Positions 26,540-36,347 of a stretch of 64,000 nt of DNA are shown in pieces. The notes under the pieces were generated by a model. It saw only the letters and a list, made by a program, of their open reading frames with translations, was not told where the DNA came from and did no database searches. Origin of the DNA: Oligoflexus sp. (GTDB lineage Bacteria; Bdellovibrionota_B; Oligoflexia; Oligoflexales; Oligoflexaceae); assembly GCF_035712445.1 (NCBI RefSeq), contig NZ_DASTAT010000076.1, forward strand, positions 24,452 to 88,451, given 5' to 3'. Each line of letters starts with the position of its first letter. The first letter of the stretch is position 1. Made by a program: the position numbers and the translations under genes.

Positions 26540-27655
26540 TTAGCGACCGCGACCGCGGACCGCATGAACCCAGTTCTGATTATCCATCGTATTGCGAAGA
26601 TCCCGCATCGCTTTCACCGATTGGATGCGCTGCTCCGCAATCACATTCGAGGCCGCGTTGGTGGTGATCTGCTGCTCATCCGCCTGCTTATAGATCGCCA
26701 GCAGCGTATCGTAGATGCCGCTGGCCTTCTTCTTGGCGATTTCAGCATCATAGCCGCAGAGTTCCTGATAGACGTTGATCACGCCGCCGGCGTTGATCAC
26801 ATAGTCAGGCGCATAGAGAATGCCGCGTTCCTTCAGCATCGCACCGTGAACGCGTTCATCCAGCAGCTGGTTGTTCGCGGCACCGGCAATGATGGGCGCT
26901 TTGATTTCAGGAATGGTTTGATCATTCAGGAAACCGCCGAGCGCGCAGGGTGCGAAGACGTCGACGTTCAGCTTATGAATCTCATGCAGCTGAGCCGCTT
27001 CCGCCCCGTAGAGCTTGACGTTGGCTTTGACTTTTTCCGGATCAATGTCAGCCGCGTAAATCTTCGCGCCGTCATTCACAAGGTATTCGATCAGGTGCGA
27101 GCCGACTGCGCCCACGCCTTGAATCGCAACGGTCACGCCTTTGAGGCTGTCTTTGTTCAGCTTATATTTCACCGAGGCTTTGATGCCCTGATAAACGCCC
27201 CAGGCTGTGACAGGGGATGGATCACCCGATCCGCCCGCGCGCGAACTCACGCCCGTGACGTAAGCGGTTTCAAGGGCCACCTGCTCGATGTCGCTCACGC
27301 GGATGTTCACATCTTCCGCTGTGATGTAACGACCGCCGAGACTATCCACAAAGCGTCCGAAGGTCCGGAACAGCGCTTCGCTTTTCAATTTTTTCGGATC
27401 GCCGATGATCACCGACTTGCCGCCGCCGAGATTCAAACCCGACACAGCATTTTTATAGGTCATACCCCGGGACAGACGCAGCACATCGCGCAGCGCTTCC
27501 TCTTCGGACTTGTAATCCCACATACGGCAACCACCAAGAGCGGGCCCCAGGGTGGTATCGTGAATGGCGATAATCGCCTTCAGCCCTGTAGTTTTGTCAT
27601 GGCAGAAGACAACCTGTTCGTGACCCATGGTGGTTAGATCTTCAAAAATAGCCAT
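26540..27655 (-). CDS. Leucine (branched-chain/Phe) dehydrogenase
   Basis: ATG 27655 with AAGGAAGG upstream. It has 371 residues, the length of Leu/Phe/Val dehydrogenases and shorter than glutamate dehydrogenase. Substrate-binding GPALGGCRMWDY and the catalytic Lys motif SGLNLGGGKSVI are present. The Rossmann turn GVGAVGSHL and ADIDPEKV (Asp for NAD+) follow. It reversibly deaminates branched-chain amino acids to keto acids with NAD+. A non-coding 287-bp region lies between it and the divergent mnmG; no clear promoter was seen there. Confidence 0.93.
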   Translation of the reverse strand: MAIFEDLTTMGHEQVVFCHDKTTGLKAIIAIHDTTLGPALGGCRMWDYKSEEEALRDVLRLSRGMTYKNAVSGLNLGGGKSVIIGDPKKLKSEALFRTFGRFVDSLGGRYITAEDVNIRVSDIEQVALETAYVTGVSSRAGGSGDPSPVTAWGVYQGIKASVKYKLNKDSLKGVTVAIQGVGAVGSHLIEYLVNDGAKIYAADIDPEKVKANVKLYGAEAAQLHEIHKLNVDVFAPCALGGFLNDQTIPEIKAPIIAGAANNQLLDERVHGAMLKERGILYAPDYVINAGGVINVYQELCGYDAEIAKKKASGIYDTLLAIYKQADEQQITTNAASNVIAEQRIQSVKAMRDLRNTMDNQNWVHAVRGRGR

Positions 27656-27942
27656 CCTATCCTTCCTTTTTGTCCTGGGTATGATTTGCAGCTCAAATCA
27701 GCCTACGCGGGTACATGAGCACCAAGAAATACTGGAATGGTTTGAAAATAGCAAGCAAGCCAAAGCCCTTGAAAATAAGGCGTAAAGCTCATGATGTAAG
27801 CTTCGCTCACCGCGTTTGGAGTGGGTTTTAACGCATCTGTTCTTGTCTTGTTTGACTTATTAAGTTAGTACCAGATTTCCGTGGACAGGGCCGTTTGACA
27901 AGTGAAAAATCCCTGACCCAGGCAGGACAAGAAAGGTAAAAC

Positions 27943-29793
27943 ATGACGCAGTTTGATGTCATTGTGATAGGCGGAGGCCACGCCGGTTGTGAAGCCGCTT
28001 TGGCGGCGGCACGCATGGGCCGTAAGACTCTTTTGGTGACTCAGGTTGTGGATCGCATTGCCGCCATGTCCTGCAACCCCGCGATTGGCGGGACCGCCAA
28101 GGGTCATCTGGTCAAGGAAATCGACGCGCTCGGCGGACAGATGGGCAAGGCCATCGATGCGACCGGGATCCAGTACCGGATTCTGAACCGCAAGAAAGGT
28201 CCAGCCATTTGGTCGTCACGCGCGCAGGCGGACATGGACCTCTACCGCCGCTACATGAAGCACACTCTGGAGAATACGCCTCATCTGCACATTCGTCAGG
28301 ACAGTGTTGAGGGACTTTTAATTGACAACGACAGTCAAGCGCCTTCCGTGGTTGGCGTTGAGACGCGTCTTTTTGGTAAGTTTCATAGCCGAACCGTTGT
28401 GATCACGACGGGCACTTTTTTGAACGGCCTGATCCATATCGGGAATCAAAAAATTTCTGCGGGACGCGCAGGTGACGCGCCTTCCGTGGGTCTGGCCGAA
28501 GCCATTCGTCATTTCGGCTTCCGCGTGGGCCGCCTGAAAACCGGGACCACACCCCGTCTTGATGGCAAGACGATCGACTGGTCGGTGTGCGAGGCGCAGC
28601 ATTCGGATGAAGACATCATCCCCTTCAGTTTCTCGACCAAGGCGATCACCCAGCCTTTGATCCCGATGCATATCACCTACACGAACCCGCGGACCCATGA
28701 TGTGATCCGCAAGTATCTGAGCGAGTCGCCGCTTTACAGTGGTGAAATCGTGGGCATCGGTCCGCGCTACTGCCCTTCGATCGAAGACAAGGTTGTGAAG
28801 TTTGCCGACCGCCAGGAGCATCAGATTTTCCTGGAGCCGCAGGGTTATGATACCTGCGAAGTGTATCCGAACGGTCTGTCCACCTCGCTGCCGCTCCGGG
28901 CCCAGCTGGAATTCGTGCGGACGGTGCGGGGTCTTGAAAATGCGGAGATCATCCGCCCCGGTTACGCGATCGAGTATGATTTCGTAGACCCGACGGAATT
29001 GAAAGCGACGCTTGAAACGAAGAAACTCAGCGGACTTTTCCTGGCAGGCCAGATCAATGGCACGACCGGATATGAAGAAGCCGCCGCCCAGGGTCTGATG
29101 GCCGGCATCAACGCCGCGCTGAAGGCAGGGGATCGGGAAGGCCTTATTTTAAGCCGTTCCGAAGCCTATATCGGGGTTCTGGTGGATGACCTTGTCACCA
29201 AGGGAACGCAGGAACCGTACCGCATGTTCACCTCGCGCGCGGAGCATCGCCTTTTCCTGCGGGAAGACAATGCCGACCTGCGCCTGACCAATATCGGCCG
29301 GACCATTGGCCTTGTGCAGGACGATGATTATTCGGGCTTCGTCACGCGTCAGAAATCTTTGGAGGAACTGTCCGAGCTGGTCAAGAGCACGACCATCGGG
29401 CCTTATCAGTTGCCGGCCGAGATGCTGGATGCCAAGGACAATATTGGAACGCGTCTGGATGCGATCCTGCGCAAACCCAAGGTTTCCATCTTCGATCTTC
29501 TGCCGCATGTGCCCATGCTGCAGAACTATGATCGTGCGGTTCTGCGCCGCCTGGAAATCGAAATTAAATACGAAGGCTATATCGATCGGGAACGCCGCGC
29601 GATTCGCAGCTCGGAGCAGCTGGAGCGCGTGAAGATTCCCGCCGAGTTCGCCTTTGAAAGTGTCTCGGGACTGAGCCGTGAAGTCGTGGAGAAACTGAAA
29701 AAACACCGTCCGCATAACCTGGGTCAGGCGTCGCGGATTTCCGGTTTGACACCGGCGGCCATTCAGATTCTGCACGTTCATATCACGATGTAA
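27943..29793 (+). CDS. mnmG: tRNA U34 5-carboxymethylaminomethyl modification enzyme MnmG
   Basis: ATG 27943 after AAAGG. It has 616 residues, normal for MnmG/GidA. The FAD-binding turn [17 protein letters not shown] is at residues 9-25, followed by [33 protein letters not shown] and the C-terminal [12 protein letters not shown] with [18 protein letters not shown] are family hallmarks. With MnmE it installs the cmnm5 group on U34 of several tRNAs. Confidence 0.98.
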   Translation: MTQFDVIVIGGGHAGCEAALAAARMGRKTLLVTQVVDRIAAMSCNPAIGGTAKGHLVKEIDALGGQMGKAIDATGIQYRILNRKKGPAIWSSRAQADMDLYRRYMKHTLENTPHLHIRQDSVEGLLIDNDSQAPSVVGVETRLFGKFHSRTVVITTGTFLNGLIHIGNQKISAGRAGDAPSVGLAEAIRHFGFRVGRLKTGTTPRLDGKTIDWSVCEAQHSDEDIIPFSFSTKAITQPLIPMHITYTNPRTHDVIRKYLSESPLYSGEIVGIGPRYCPSIEDKVVKFADRQEHQIFLEPQGYDTCEVYPNGLSTSLPLRAQLEFVRTVRGLENAEIIRPGYAIEYDFVDPTELKATLETKKLSGLFLAGQINGTTGYEEAAAQGLMAGINAALKAGDREGLILSRSEAYIGVLVDDLVTKGTQEPYRMFTSRAEHRLFLREDNADLRLTNIGRTIGLVQDDDYSGFVTRQKSLEELSELVKSTTIGPYQLPAEMLDAKDNIGTRLDAILRKPKVSIFDLLPHVPMLQNYDRAVLRRLEIEIKYEGYIDRERRAIRSSEQLERVKIPAEFAFESVSGLSREVVEKLKKHRPHNLGQASRISGLTPAAIQILHVHITM

Positions 29794-29849
29794 GTGATCA
29801 GGTCCGAAAACCGCCAGTGCTCCGTCCACGGCTGTCGTAGGATGCGCTC

Positions 29850-31232
29850 ATGAGAACGAGAGACGAACATAATTTTCGAAAAATCATCGAACGCCGGGAC
29901 CCACGCTACGACGGACGCTTCTACTGGGGCGTGATCACGACCAGGATCTACTGCCGTCCCATCTGCCCGGCGCGTCCCAAACCCGAAAACATACGCATCT
30001 TCAAAAGCTCCACGGAAGCGGAAAAGGCCGGATTTCGGCCCTGCCTCCGCTGTCGTCCGGACCTTGCGCCCGGCAGTCAACGCTGGGAAGGAACAGGCGT
30101 CTCAGTAGCGCGGGCTCTGCGCCTCATGGATGAGCGGGCGGGCGAGGCGCTTTCTGTTGCCGACCTTGCGGAAAGCCTCGGCATGAGTGAACGGCATCTG
30201 CGGCGTCTTTTTCTGGAGCATCTGGGGGCATCACCCGTTGCTATCATGGGGCATCGACGCCTGCATCTTGCAAGGCAGCTGATCGTGGAAACGCAGCTGC
30301 CGCTGACAGAGATTGCGTTTGCGGCTGGTTTTCAATCCATAAGACGATTCAACGAGGCGTTTCAGGAGCTTTATCAACGGCCGCCGTCAGCGTTTCGCAA
30401 GGGTATTGCCGAGGATTCCAATGCGGGACTGCGGCTGCGTTTGTCCGTGCGTCCTCCTTATGATTGGGTCACGATCCTCGGCTTTCTGCGGCGTCATCAA
30501 ACCTATGGCGTGGAGCGAGTGGATGAGACGTCCTATGCTCGCTATGTGCCAGCAGGGAAGCAAAAGCCCGGGCAGCTGTCCGTGACCTTTGCCAAGGAGG
30601 CTCTGGAGGTTGAGTTTCATCATATTCAACTCACAGCGCTGCGTCCTTTGATGGCGCGACTGCGGCATCTTTTTGATGCCGATCACAATCCCGAGGATCT
30701 GCCGCGAAATGTAGCACGGGTGCCGCTGGGCATTCGTATTCCTGGTTCCTTTGATCCTTTTGAAACCGCGGTCTCGATCATCCTGAGTCAGCTCGTATCC
30801 GCAGCGCAGGCCCGGCAGCTGATGCAGAGGCTGGTCGTGGCCCACGGACATCGACTGGCAGATGATGAGATTTTTGCTTTCCCAGCACCTGAGGTACTCA
30901 GGAATGCAGGAATGGAGAACCTGGGTCTGACCCGGCAGAAGGCCGAGGCCATCCGGGAGTTATCGCGATTACTGTCGGGAGGAACGCTGCAGTTATCGCG
31001 AACAGCTGATCTATCTGCCATGCGGAAGAGGCTGGCGGGCATTCCGGGCGTTGGGCCCTGGACCGTGGAGTTGATAGCCATGCGCTGCCTGGGAGATGCC
31101 GATGCCTTTCCGCGCAAGGATCTTATCGTGCAGCGTCTCGGGACTCCGGATGAAGATCAGTGGCTTTCCCAGCGGTCCTATCTCACACAATTGATCTGGC
31201 GGGATTATGCGCGGACAGAAGGTTTACGATGA
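29850..31232 (+). CDS. alkA: Ada-type zinc domain/AraC HTH/AlkA glycosylase fusion
   Basis: It has 460 residues. Residues 1-75 are the Ada metal domain: Cys35, Cys39, Cys65 and Cys68 bind zinc, and Cys35 is the likely methyl-phosphotriester acceptor. Residues ~85-180 hold an AraC-type double HTH. The rest is AlkA: a TBP-like N-domain, then a HhH-GPD domain with LAGIPGVGPWTVEL and the likely catalytic Asp424 (FPRKDL). It should sense DNA methylation damage, activate repair genes and excise 3-methyladenine-type bases. The last codons lie in copy one of a 50-bp tandem repeat leading to ogt. Confidence 0.96.
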   Translation: MRTRDEHNFRKIIERRDPRYDGRFYWGVITTRIYCRPICPARPKPENIRIFKSSTEAEKAGFRPCLRCRPDLAPGSQRWEGTGVSVARALRLMDERAGEALSVADLAESLGMSERHLRRLFLEHLGASPVAIMGHRRLHLARQLIVETQLPLTEIAFAAGFQSIRRFNEAFQELYQRPPSAFRKGIAEDSNAGLRLRLSVRPPYDWVTILGFLRRHQTYGVERVDETSYARYVPAGKQKPGQLSVTFAKEALEVEFHHIQLTALRPLMARLRHLFDADHNPEDLPRNVARVPLGIRIPGSFDPFETAVSIILSQLVSAAQARQLMQRLVVAHGHRLADDEIFAFPAPEVLRNAGMENLGLTRQKAEAIRELSRLLSGGTLQLSRTADLSAMRKRLAGIPGVGPWTVELIAMRCLGDADAFPRKDLIVQRLGTPDEDQWLSQRSYLTQLIWRDYARTEGLR

Positions 31233-31290
31233 ACAGTTTGTTGATCTGGCGGGATTATGCGCAGTCAGGAGGTTTACGATGAACAGTTTA
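31191..31290 (+). repeat. 50-bp tandem duplication at the alkA-ogt junction
   Basis: Copy one (31191-31240) and copy two (31241-31290) differ at 4 of 50 positions. Each holds the last AlkA codons, a ribosome site, and the overlapping TGA stop and ATG start. Copy one has AGAAGG; copy two has the stronger AGGAGG. Fifty is not a multiple of three, so the copies are read in different frames. Confidence 0.95.
31229..31282 (+). CDS. 17-codon mini-ORF created by junction duplication
   Basis: ATG 31229 overlaps the alkA stop (ATGA). The frame reads MNSLLIWRDYAQSGGLR and stops with the TGA at 31280-31282, overlapping the ogt ATG at 31279. It therefore joins an Ogt-like N-terminus to an AlkA-like C-terminus. 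It could relay coupled translation from alkA to ogt; whether it is translated is unknown. Confidence 0.45.
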   Translation: MNSLLIWRDYAQSGGLR

Positions 31291-31752
31291 CAGCTGGCTA
31301 TCAGCAGCAGTTTAGGCCCTCTTTATCTTGTGGCGTCGGACGAGGGATTGACCGGAGTCTATTGGGATGAACAGAATGTGCCTTATTTGAAGGACCAGAG
31401 CCCAGGGGATGCCGGCAGCCACCTCCTGATGGCAGCCGAACAAATTCAGGCTTATTTGAACGGCGAACGAAAGGACTTCGATGTACCCCTGGCGATAAAG
31501 GGCACCCGCTTTCAGCAGGAAGTTTGGAATGAGCTGCGCCGCATCCCTTATGGGCAAACGATATCCTACAGTGAGCTCGCAAATCGGGTCAAAAGGCCAA
31601 AGGCCTTTCGTGCGGTTGGTTCGGCCAACGGCAGGAATCCCCTGTGCCTCATCATTCCGTGCCACCGCGTGATTGCCTCGAACGCCAGTCTGGGCGGCTA
31701 TTCCGGGGGACTCGACCGCAAACGACGGCTTTTGGACCTTGAATCACTTTAA
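31279..31752 (+). CDS. ogt: Methylated-DNA-protein-cysteine methyltransferase
   Basis: ATG 31279 has AGGAGGT upstream; the frame is open back to 31207, but that part is the duplicated junction. It has 157 residues. The acceptor Cys128 is in LIIPCHRVIAS. The HTH and Arg finger region QEVWNELRRIPYGQTISYSELA with AFRAVGSANGRNP is conserved. It removes methyl from O6-methylguanine in a single suicide transfer. It forms an alkylation-repair operon with the Ada-AlkA fusion gene. Confidence 0.97.
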   Translation: MNSLQLAISSSLGPLYLVASDEGLTGVYWDEQNVPYLKDQSPGDAGSHLLMAAEQIQAYLNGERKDFDVPLAIKGTRFQQEVWNELRRIPYGQTISYSELANRVKRPKAFRAVGSANGRNPLCLIIPCHRVIASNASLGGYSGGLDRKRRLLDLESL

Positions 31753-31951
31753 GTCCTCGTCCTGATTGAGCGAATTTTAAAGACGGTTTATCCGACTCAG
31801 AAAGTAAAAGACCACTATTCACCTGGTACGTGATCACCTTGAAATAAAATTTGGCCGCTCGACCAGTTTTAGCCACCTCATCAGTTGCGCGAGGGGCGGG
31901 GCTTTGCTATCGCTTGGTGGTCTTAAGCTTTTCTAATAGAAGGATACCTCT

Positions 31952-34738
31952 ATGAGGCACGAACTTTCGAATCCGATTTCGGGATGGATGCTACGCATTT
32001 CCCTGCCCTTGGCGATCCTGCTTTGCCAAAACAACGCGATGGCACAAAGTCCTGGAACAGCTGTTGAAAAAACTCCTGATGCCAGTGCTGTGAAAGAAAG
32101 CGATTCCAGGAAGAAAGAAAAGAAAGAAGAGCGTGTGGAAGTCGTCGGTTCGCGCCTGAAGCGGGTCGATGTGGAAACGGCAGCTCCGGTTGTCGTTGTG
32201 GAAAAAGAACAGATTGAAAAATCCGGTGCCGCCAGCGTTGGTGATTTCTTCCGGAAATCCGCCGCGACCAGCCCCACAGGTAACTTTGCGGGCGGCAGCC
32301 GTTACGTATCCTCGGGTGCAGCGACCATCGACCTTCTGGGTATCGGTGCGGCGCGGACTCTCGTTCTTTTGAACGGTCGTCGTATTCCTACTCTTCCCGG
32401 CCTAGGTTCGGTGAACGTCGATAACATCCCAACCGGCGTGATCGAACGCATCGAAGTCCTCGCCGGGGGTGCCTCTGCCGTTTACGGTGCGGATGCCGTC
32501 GGTGGTGTGGTCAACATCATCACGAAAAAAGAATTCCGCGGTTCGGAAGTTTCGCTCTTTGCGAACGTGCCTCAGGATGCGGGTGGAACCGAACGTTCCG
32601 CAAGCGCTTCGACCGGCATTTCGATTGGTGATGACACCAACCTCATCCTTTCGCTCGGTGGACGTCAGCGCGATCCGATCGACAAACGCAAGCGGGATCT
32701 TTCCTTTGCCAATGATCCGGCGTTCCTTTACACCAACGCCGCCGCACCGATCGGAACCTATTCCTATCGTCCTTTGACTGTGGTGGGTGATAAGGTGACT
32801 CGTGGCGCGATGCGTGCGAGCGACAACTGTCCTCTCGAATATCGTCAGACCATCAGTCCCAGTACTCCCAACGATTTTTACTGCACCGGACTGCGCTCCA
32901 GTCTGCCGGCAGAGCTGACACCGAAGAAAGAGGAATTCTTTGGTTCGGTCATATTGAATAGCGCCCTCAGCTCCGATTGGAGCATGAACGGTATTCTGAC
33001 TTACAGCGACAGTAAAAACACCTCGAATTCCGGTCGCGCCAACTACACCTCGACCGACCCTGTGACGAACGCGCCTGTGATCCTGACTGCGGACAAGGCT
33101 CGCTCCCTCGGCCTCGCGCTGGAAGGGTCGCCTGACTTTGTTCAGCTTTATGCGCCGGTCGCGGAATCGCAGGATCGCCTTCAGGTGAACCACTATAAAA
33201 ACTCGGTAGCCGCAGCCAAGGTCGAAGGCCAGGTGCTGGGTGGATGGCGTCTGCAAACCGGGCTTTCCTACACATCGAGCCAGGTGGAACGAACCGGCAA
33301 GAAGTACCGCAACTCGGAAGCCCTTCATAATCTTTATTTCAATGAATCCGGCCTTGGTCTGGTCAAAGGCGCCGATCCGAAGTTCATTCCGATCGATCCG
33401 AACCGTAATTCGGCTGAATTCGGCACCATCTTCGCTGATTTGAAAGCTGAGGAATTCAGCGACAATACCACCTGGGACGCCTTCATCGACCGTCAGCTTT
33501 TCGAACTGCCTGGCGGCCCCCTGGCTTTCAGTATCGGTGTCCAGGTTTCTCAGGAAACCTTCAAACAGACTCCTGATCCACGAGATATCGGCGTGAATAG
33601 CGCGAACCTCGCGCTCTATGCCGGTACCTATTCGAACCGCGGTGAAGGCGAGCGGACATCGCGCGCTGTTGCCACCGAATTCGCAGCCCCAGTGACCAAG
33701 TCCATTGATGTCGAAGGCGCTCTGCGCTTTGACAACTTCAGCGACTTCGGCGACGCTGTGAACTACGGCCTTGGCACCAAGGTGAAAGTTGTTCCAGGCG
33801 TGGCTCTGCGCGGCCGTTACGCGACCAGCTTCAAAGCGCCGAACCTTGATTACATTCATCAGGAAGGCGGCGGCGGTTACTTCAACCTGATCGACGAAAA
33901 ATGGTGCCAGGTGGAGAAGGACAACGGTCGTCCGTGTTCCACTCCTGTTCACCAGGTCTATGTCGATGCTGTTGGCAACAAGGACCTGGATCCCGAGCAA
34001 GGCACCAACTATTCGGCCGGTCTGATCCTTGAGCCCATCGAAGGCCTGACCTTGGTGTCCGATTATCATGCCATCAATCTCAAGAAGACGTTTGGCAATG
34101 ACGATTTCCAGAGCATCGTGGAAACATGGTATGCAGAAAACGGCAACGGCGCGAACACTCAAGGCGGCACAGTCTTCGGTGCCAACGACGTGCGCGTGAA
34201 CGCAGACGGCGTCATCACCAGTCTTGGTGTGCCAACCCGGAACATGGGCCGCACCGAAGTTCGCGCATTGATGTCGGAAGCCAACTATCGGCAGTCTCTC
34301 GGTCGTTTCAACTTCAACGTGGGAACTGAGTATGCGCGCATGCTGTCCTTCAAAGAAGCGGATAACGAAGAGACCCCGCTCCGTCAGAAGGTTGGTTATA
34401 TCGGCTACCCACGCTGGAGATGGAACAACCAGATCGGCGCTGGCTTCGGTGACAGCTCGCTTACACTCTTCGGCCGTACGATCGCACGTATGACCACCGA
34501 TCCTGAGCTGGCCTCGCAGTATAGCCGTGACGCCAAAGTCAGCCCTTACACTGAGTTTGATGCAGCCTTTGCCACGACCATCGGCAACACGGGTCTGCAG
34601 CTGGGTGTGAACAACGTCCTTAACACCATCGGCGGTGTTTACGACGGTAACGCGTCCCGTACGGAAGATGTGGCTTCGCAGTCGCTCTACTCGTATGTCG
34701 GCCGCAGTTACTTCGCTCGTTTGACTCAAAGCTTCTAA
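31952..34738 (+). CDS. TonB-dependent outer-membrane receptor
   Basis: ATG 31952 with GAAGGA upstream. It has 928 residues. The signal peptide runs to about 32 (NNAMAQS), with a charged Lys/Glu stretch next. The TonB-box-like EERVEVVGSRLKR starts the plug, which has TLVLLNGRRIPTLPG and GASAVYGADAVGGVVNII. The barrel follows and ends in RLTQSF with terminal Phe. It imports a nutrient such as a siderophore, a cofactor or an oligosaccharide; the sequence alone does not say which. The LNGRR/GASAVYGADAVGG plug is typical of the large proteobacterial receptor group. It is a single-gene transcript with its own terminator. A very long antisense open frame is a codon-use shadow. Confidence 0.96.
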   Translation: MRHELSNPISGWMLRISLPLAILLCQNNAMAQSPGTAVEKTPDASAVKESDSRKKEKKEERVEVVGSRLKRVDVETAAPVVVVEKEQIEKSGAASVGDFFRKSAATSPTGNFAGGSRYVSSGAATIDLLGIGAARTLVLLNGRRIPTLPGLGSVNVDNIPTGVIERIEVLAGGASAVYGADAVGGVVNIITKKEFRGSEVSLFANVPQDAGGTERSASASTGISIGDDTNLILSLGGRQRDPIDKRKRDLSFANDPAFLYTNAAAPIGTYSYRPLTVVGDKVTRGAMRASDNCPLEYRQTISPSTPNDFYCTGLRSSLPAELTPKKEEFFGSVILNSALSSDWSMNGILTYSDSKNTSNSGRANYTSTDPVTNAPVILTADKARSLGLALEGSPDFVQLYAPVAESQDRLQVNHYKNSVAAAKVEGQVLGGWRLQTGLSYTSSQVERTGKKYRNSEALHNLYFNESGLGLVKGADPKFIPIDPNRNSAEFGTIFADLKAEEFSDNTTWDAFIDRQLFELPGGPLAFSIGVQVSQETFKQTPDPRDIGVNSANLALYAGTYSNRGEGERTSRAVATEFAAPVTKSIDVEGALRFDNFSDFGDAVNYGLGTKVKVVPGVALRGRYATSFKAPNLDYIHQEGGGGYFNLIDEKWCQVEKDNGRPCSTPVHQVYVDAVGNKDLDPEQGTNYSAGLILEPIEGLTLVSDYHAINLKKTFGNDDFQSIVETWYAENGNGANTQGGTVFGANDVRVNADGVITSLGVPTRNMGRTEVRALMSEANYRQSLGRFNFNVGTEYARMLSFKEADNEETPLRQKVGYIGYPRWRWNNQIGAGFGDSSLTLFGRTIARMTTDPELASQYSRDAKVSPYTEFDAAFATTIGNTGLQLGVNNVLNTIGGVYDGNASRTEDVASQSLYSYVGRSYFARLTQSF

Positions 34739-34768
34739 GTTAAAATCCTTCAGTTACAATTCATGGGG

Positions 34769-34797
34769 CCCATGGTTTTCGAACCATGGGTTTTTTT
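34769..34797 (+). terminator. Terminator of TonB receptor gene
   Basis: CCCATGGTT pairs with AACCATGGG around a TTCG tetraloop and is followed by seven T. Confidence 0.95.
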
Positions 34798-34897
34798 CTT
34801 GGGCGCTGCTTCGCCGGACTTGCGGCCTCGGGGGCCTTTTGCCAGAGTAGGGACTGGAATAGTCCATGCCGTTTTTGCTCTTGCTCAGGAGGTCTTC

Positions 34898-35329
34898 ATG
34901 TCCGTTGAAACCAGAGTGACCGTTAGCGGTGCCTCATCAGGCTTTGTGCAGGATGTTCAGATGGGTCGGCATCGACTCACCACCGATGAGCCCGTGTCCC
35001 AGGGTGGTACCGATCTGGGACCTGCGCCCTATGATCTTCTGCTGGCGAGTCTCGGCAGCTGCACGTCCATGACCGTTTCGATGTATGCCCGGCGGAAAAA
35101 CTGGCCCTTGGAATCGGTGCGCGTCGAGCTGCGGCATTCCAAGGTCAAGGTTGGCGAACCCGTGGCCGAAGGCGGAAAGGTTCCGGAAAAGGATCAGATT
35201 GAACGCGAGATTCACCTGGTCGGGCCTCTTACCGCAGAGCAGCATGAACGCCTGCTGGATATTGCCAACAAGTGTCCCGTGCATCGAACCCTGAAATCCG
35301 AGATTTTGATCCACACGCGCCTTGTGTGA
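34898..35329 (+). CDS. OsmC/Ohr family protein
   Basis: ATG 34898 with AGGAGG 5-6 bp upstream; the longer frame from 34763 crosses the receptor terminator. It has 143 residues. The two redox cysteines are in SLGSCTSMTVSMYARR and NKCPVHRTL. OsmC-type proteins reduce organic hydroperoxides using a Cys pair. The start is clear and the pirin gene follows after 12 bp, suggesting co-transcription in a stress-related unit. Confidence 0.94.
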   Translation: MSVETRVTVSGASSGFVQDVQMGRHRLTTDEPVSQGGTDLGPAPYDLLLASLGSCTSMTVSMYARRKNWPLESVRVELRHSKVKVGEPVAEGGKVPEKDQIEREIHLVGPLTAEQHERLLDIANKCPVHRTLKSEILIHTRLV

Positions 35330-35341
35330 AAGGAGTTCACC

Positions 35342-36259
35342 ATGAGTTGGATGCCCACGCGCGAACCGGAATGTGATGTCATGGCCGAGGACGGAATCGA
35401 GATGCTGATTCAGCCGCGTTTGCGGGACCTCGGAGGTTTTTCCGTGTCCCGGATTCTGCCGGCCATCGGACGCAAGACCGTCGGTCCTTTTATCTTCTTT
35501 GATCATATGCCACCGCGCGATGTCCCGCCGGGCGAAGGCATGAATGTCAGGCCGCATCCACATATTGCGCTGGCCACGGTCACCTATCTTTTTGAAGGCG
35601 AATTCGTCCATCGCGATAGCCTTGGCTCGCTGGAAATGGTGCGACCGGGTGATATCAACTGGATGACGGCCGGACGCGGCATTGTGCATTCGGAGCGGAC
35701 TCATCCCGAGCGCCTTAAGACCGGCGGACGTTCGCATGGCATTCAACTTTGGGTGGCTTTGCCCAAGGAGCATGAAGAGACCGAACCCGCCTTTCATCAT
35801 CATGACAAGGACGAGCTGCCGCGCGTCACAGGTCCTGGCTTTACGGTCCGTGTTCTGATTGGCGAGGCCTATGGACAGAAATCGCCTGTGAAAATTTTCT
35901 CGCCCATGTTTTATTGCGATGTTCAGGCCGAGGTCGGAGCCTCGCTGGAGCTTCCCCACGAGTATGCCGAGCGCGCTCTTTACCTCCTCTCCGGAACGAT
36001 CCGTCACGGCGGAAAAGTTTTTGATCACCCGCAGATGATCATCTTTAAAAAAGACTGCCCCATCAGGCTTCATGTGGAGAGTGAAGCCCGCTTTGTGCTG
36101 CTCGGCGGCGCGGCGCTTGATGGTCCCCGGGTGATCTGGTGGAATTTCATATCCAGCTCCCAGGCCCGGATTGATCAGGCCAAAAAAGACTGGCAGGAAG
36201 GCCGTTTCCCCCTGATTCCTGGGGATTCTGACGAATTCATTCCCCTTCCTGAATCCTAA
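35342..36259 (+). CDS. Pirin family protein
   Basis: ATG 35342 after AAAGGAG. It has 305 residues with two cupin folds. The N-terminal metal site has FDHMPP and RPHPHIALATVTYLFEGEFVHRDSLG, then MTAGRGIVHSER. These give the His and Glu ligands of pirins. Bacterial pirins bind iron or copper; some oxidise quercetin and some regulate enzymes. The actual role is not shown. Likely operon with the osmC-like gene. Confidence 0.94.
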   Translation: MSWMPTREPECDVMAEDGIEMLIQPRLRDLGGFSVSRILPAIGRKTVGPFIFFDHMPPRDVPPGEGMNVRPHPHIALATVTYLFEGEFVHRDSLGSLEMVRPGDINWMTAGRGIVHSERTHPERLKTGGRSHGIQLWVALPKEHEETEPAFHHHDKDELPRVTGPGFTVRVLIGEAYGQKSPVKIFSPMFYCDVQAEVGASLELPHEYAERALYLLSGTIRHGGKVFDHPQMIIFKKDCPIRLHVESEARFVLLGGAALDGPRVIWWNFISSSQARIDQAKKDWQEGRFPLIPGDSDEFIPLPES

Positions 36260-36284
36260 TCCATTGAAATTTTGGAAATTTTCA

Positions 36285-36302
36285 GCCTACCTCAAGGTAG
36301 GC
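36285..36302. promoter_or_regulatory. Palindromic operator of the TetR-thiolase operon
   Basis: GCCTACCT and AGGTAGGC are exact inverted arms around CA. They lie 46 bp before the TetR start. A second, looser copy (CCTACCGATAGG, 36309-36320) follows. The palindrome is a plausible autoregulatory TetR site. Confidence 0.7.
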
Positions 36303-36347
36303 TACCTTCCTACCGATAGGTTGTCTATCAGGGAAGGGGAACCCGTT

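Noticed and set aside
32402-34729. 775-codon open frame antisense to the TonB receptor gene
   Set aside because: It is a frame shadow of GC-rich codon use; the sense frame has a signal peptide, plug motif and barrel end, while the antisense product has no recognisable domain or ribosome site.
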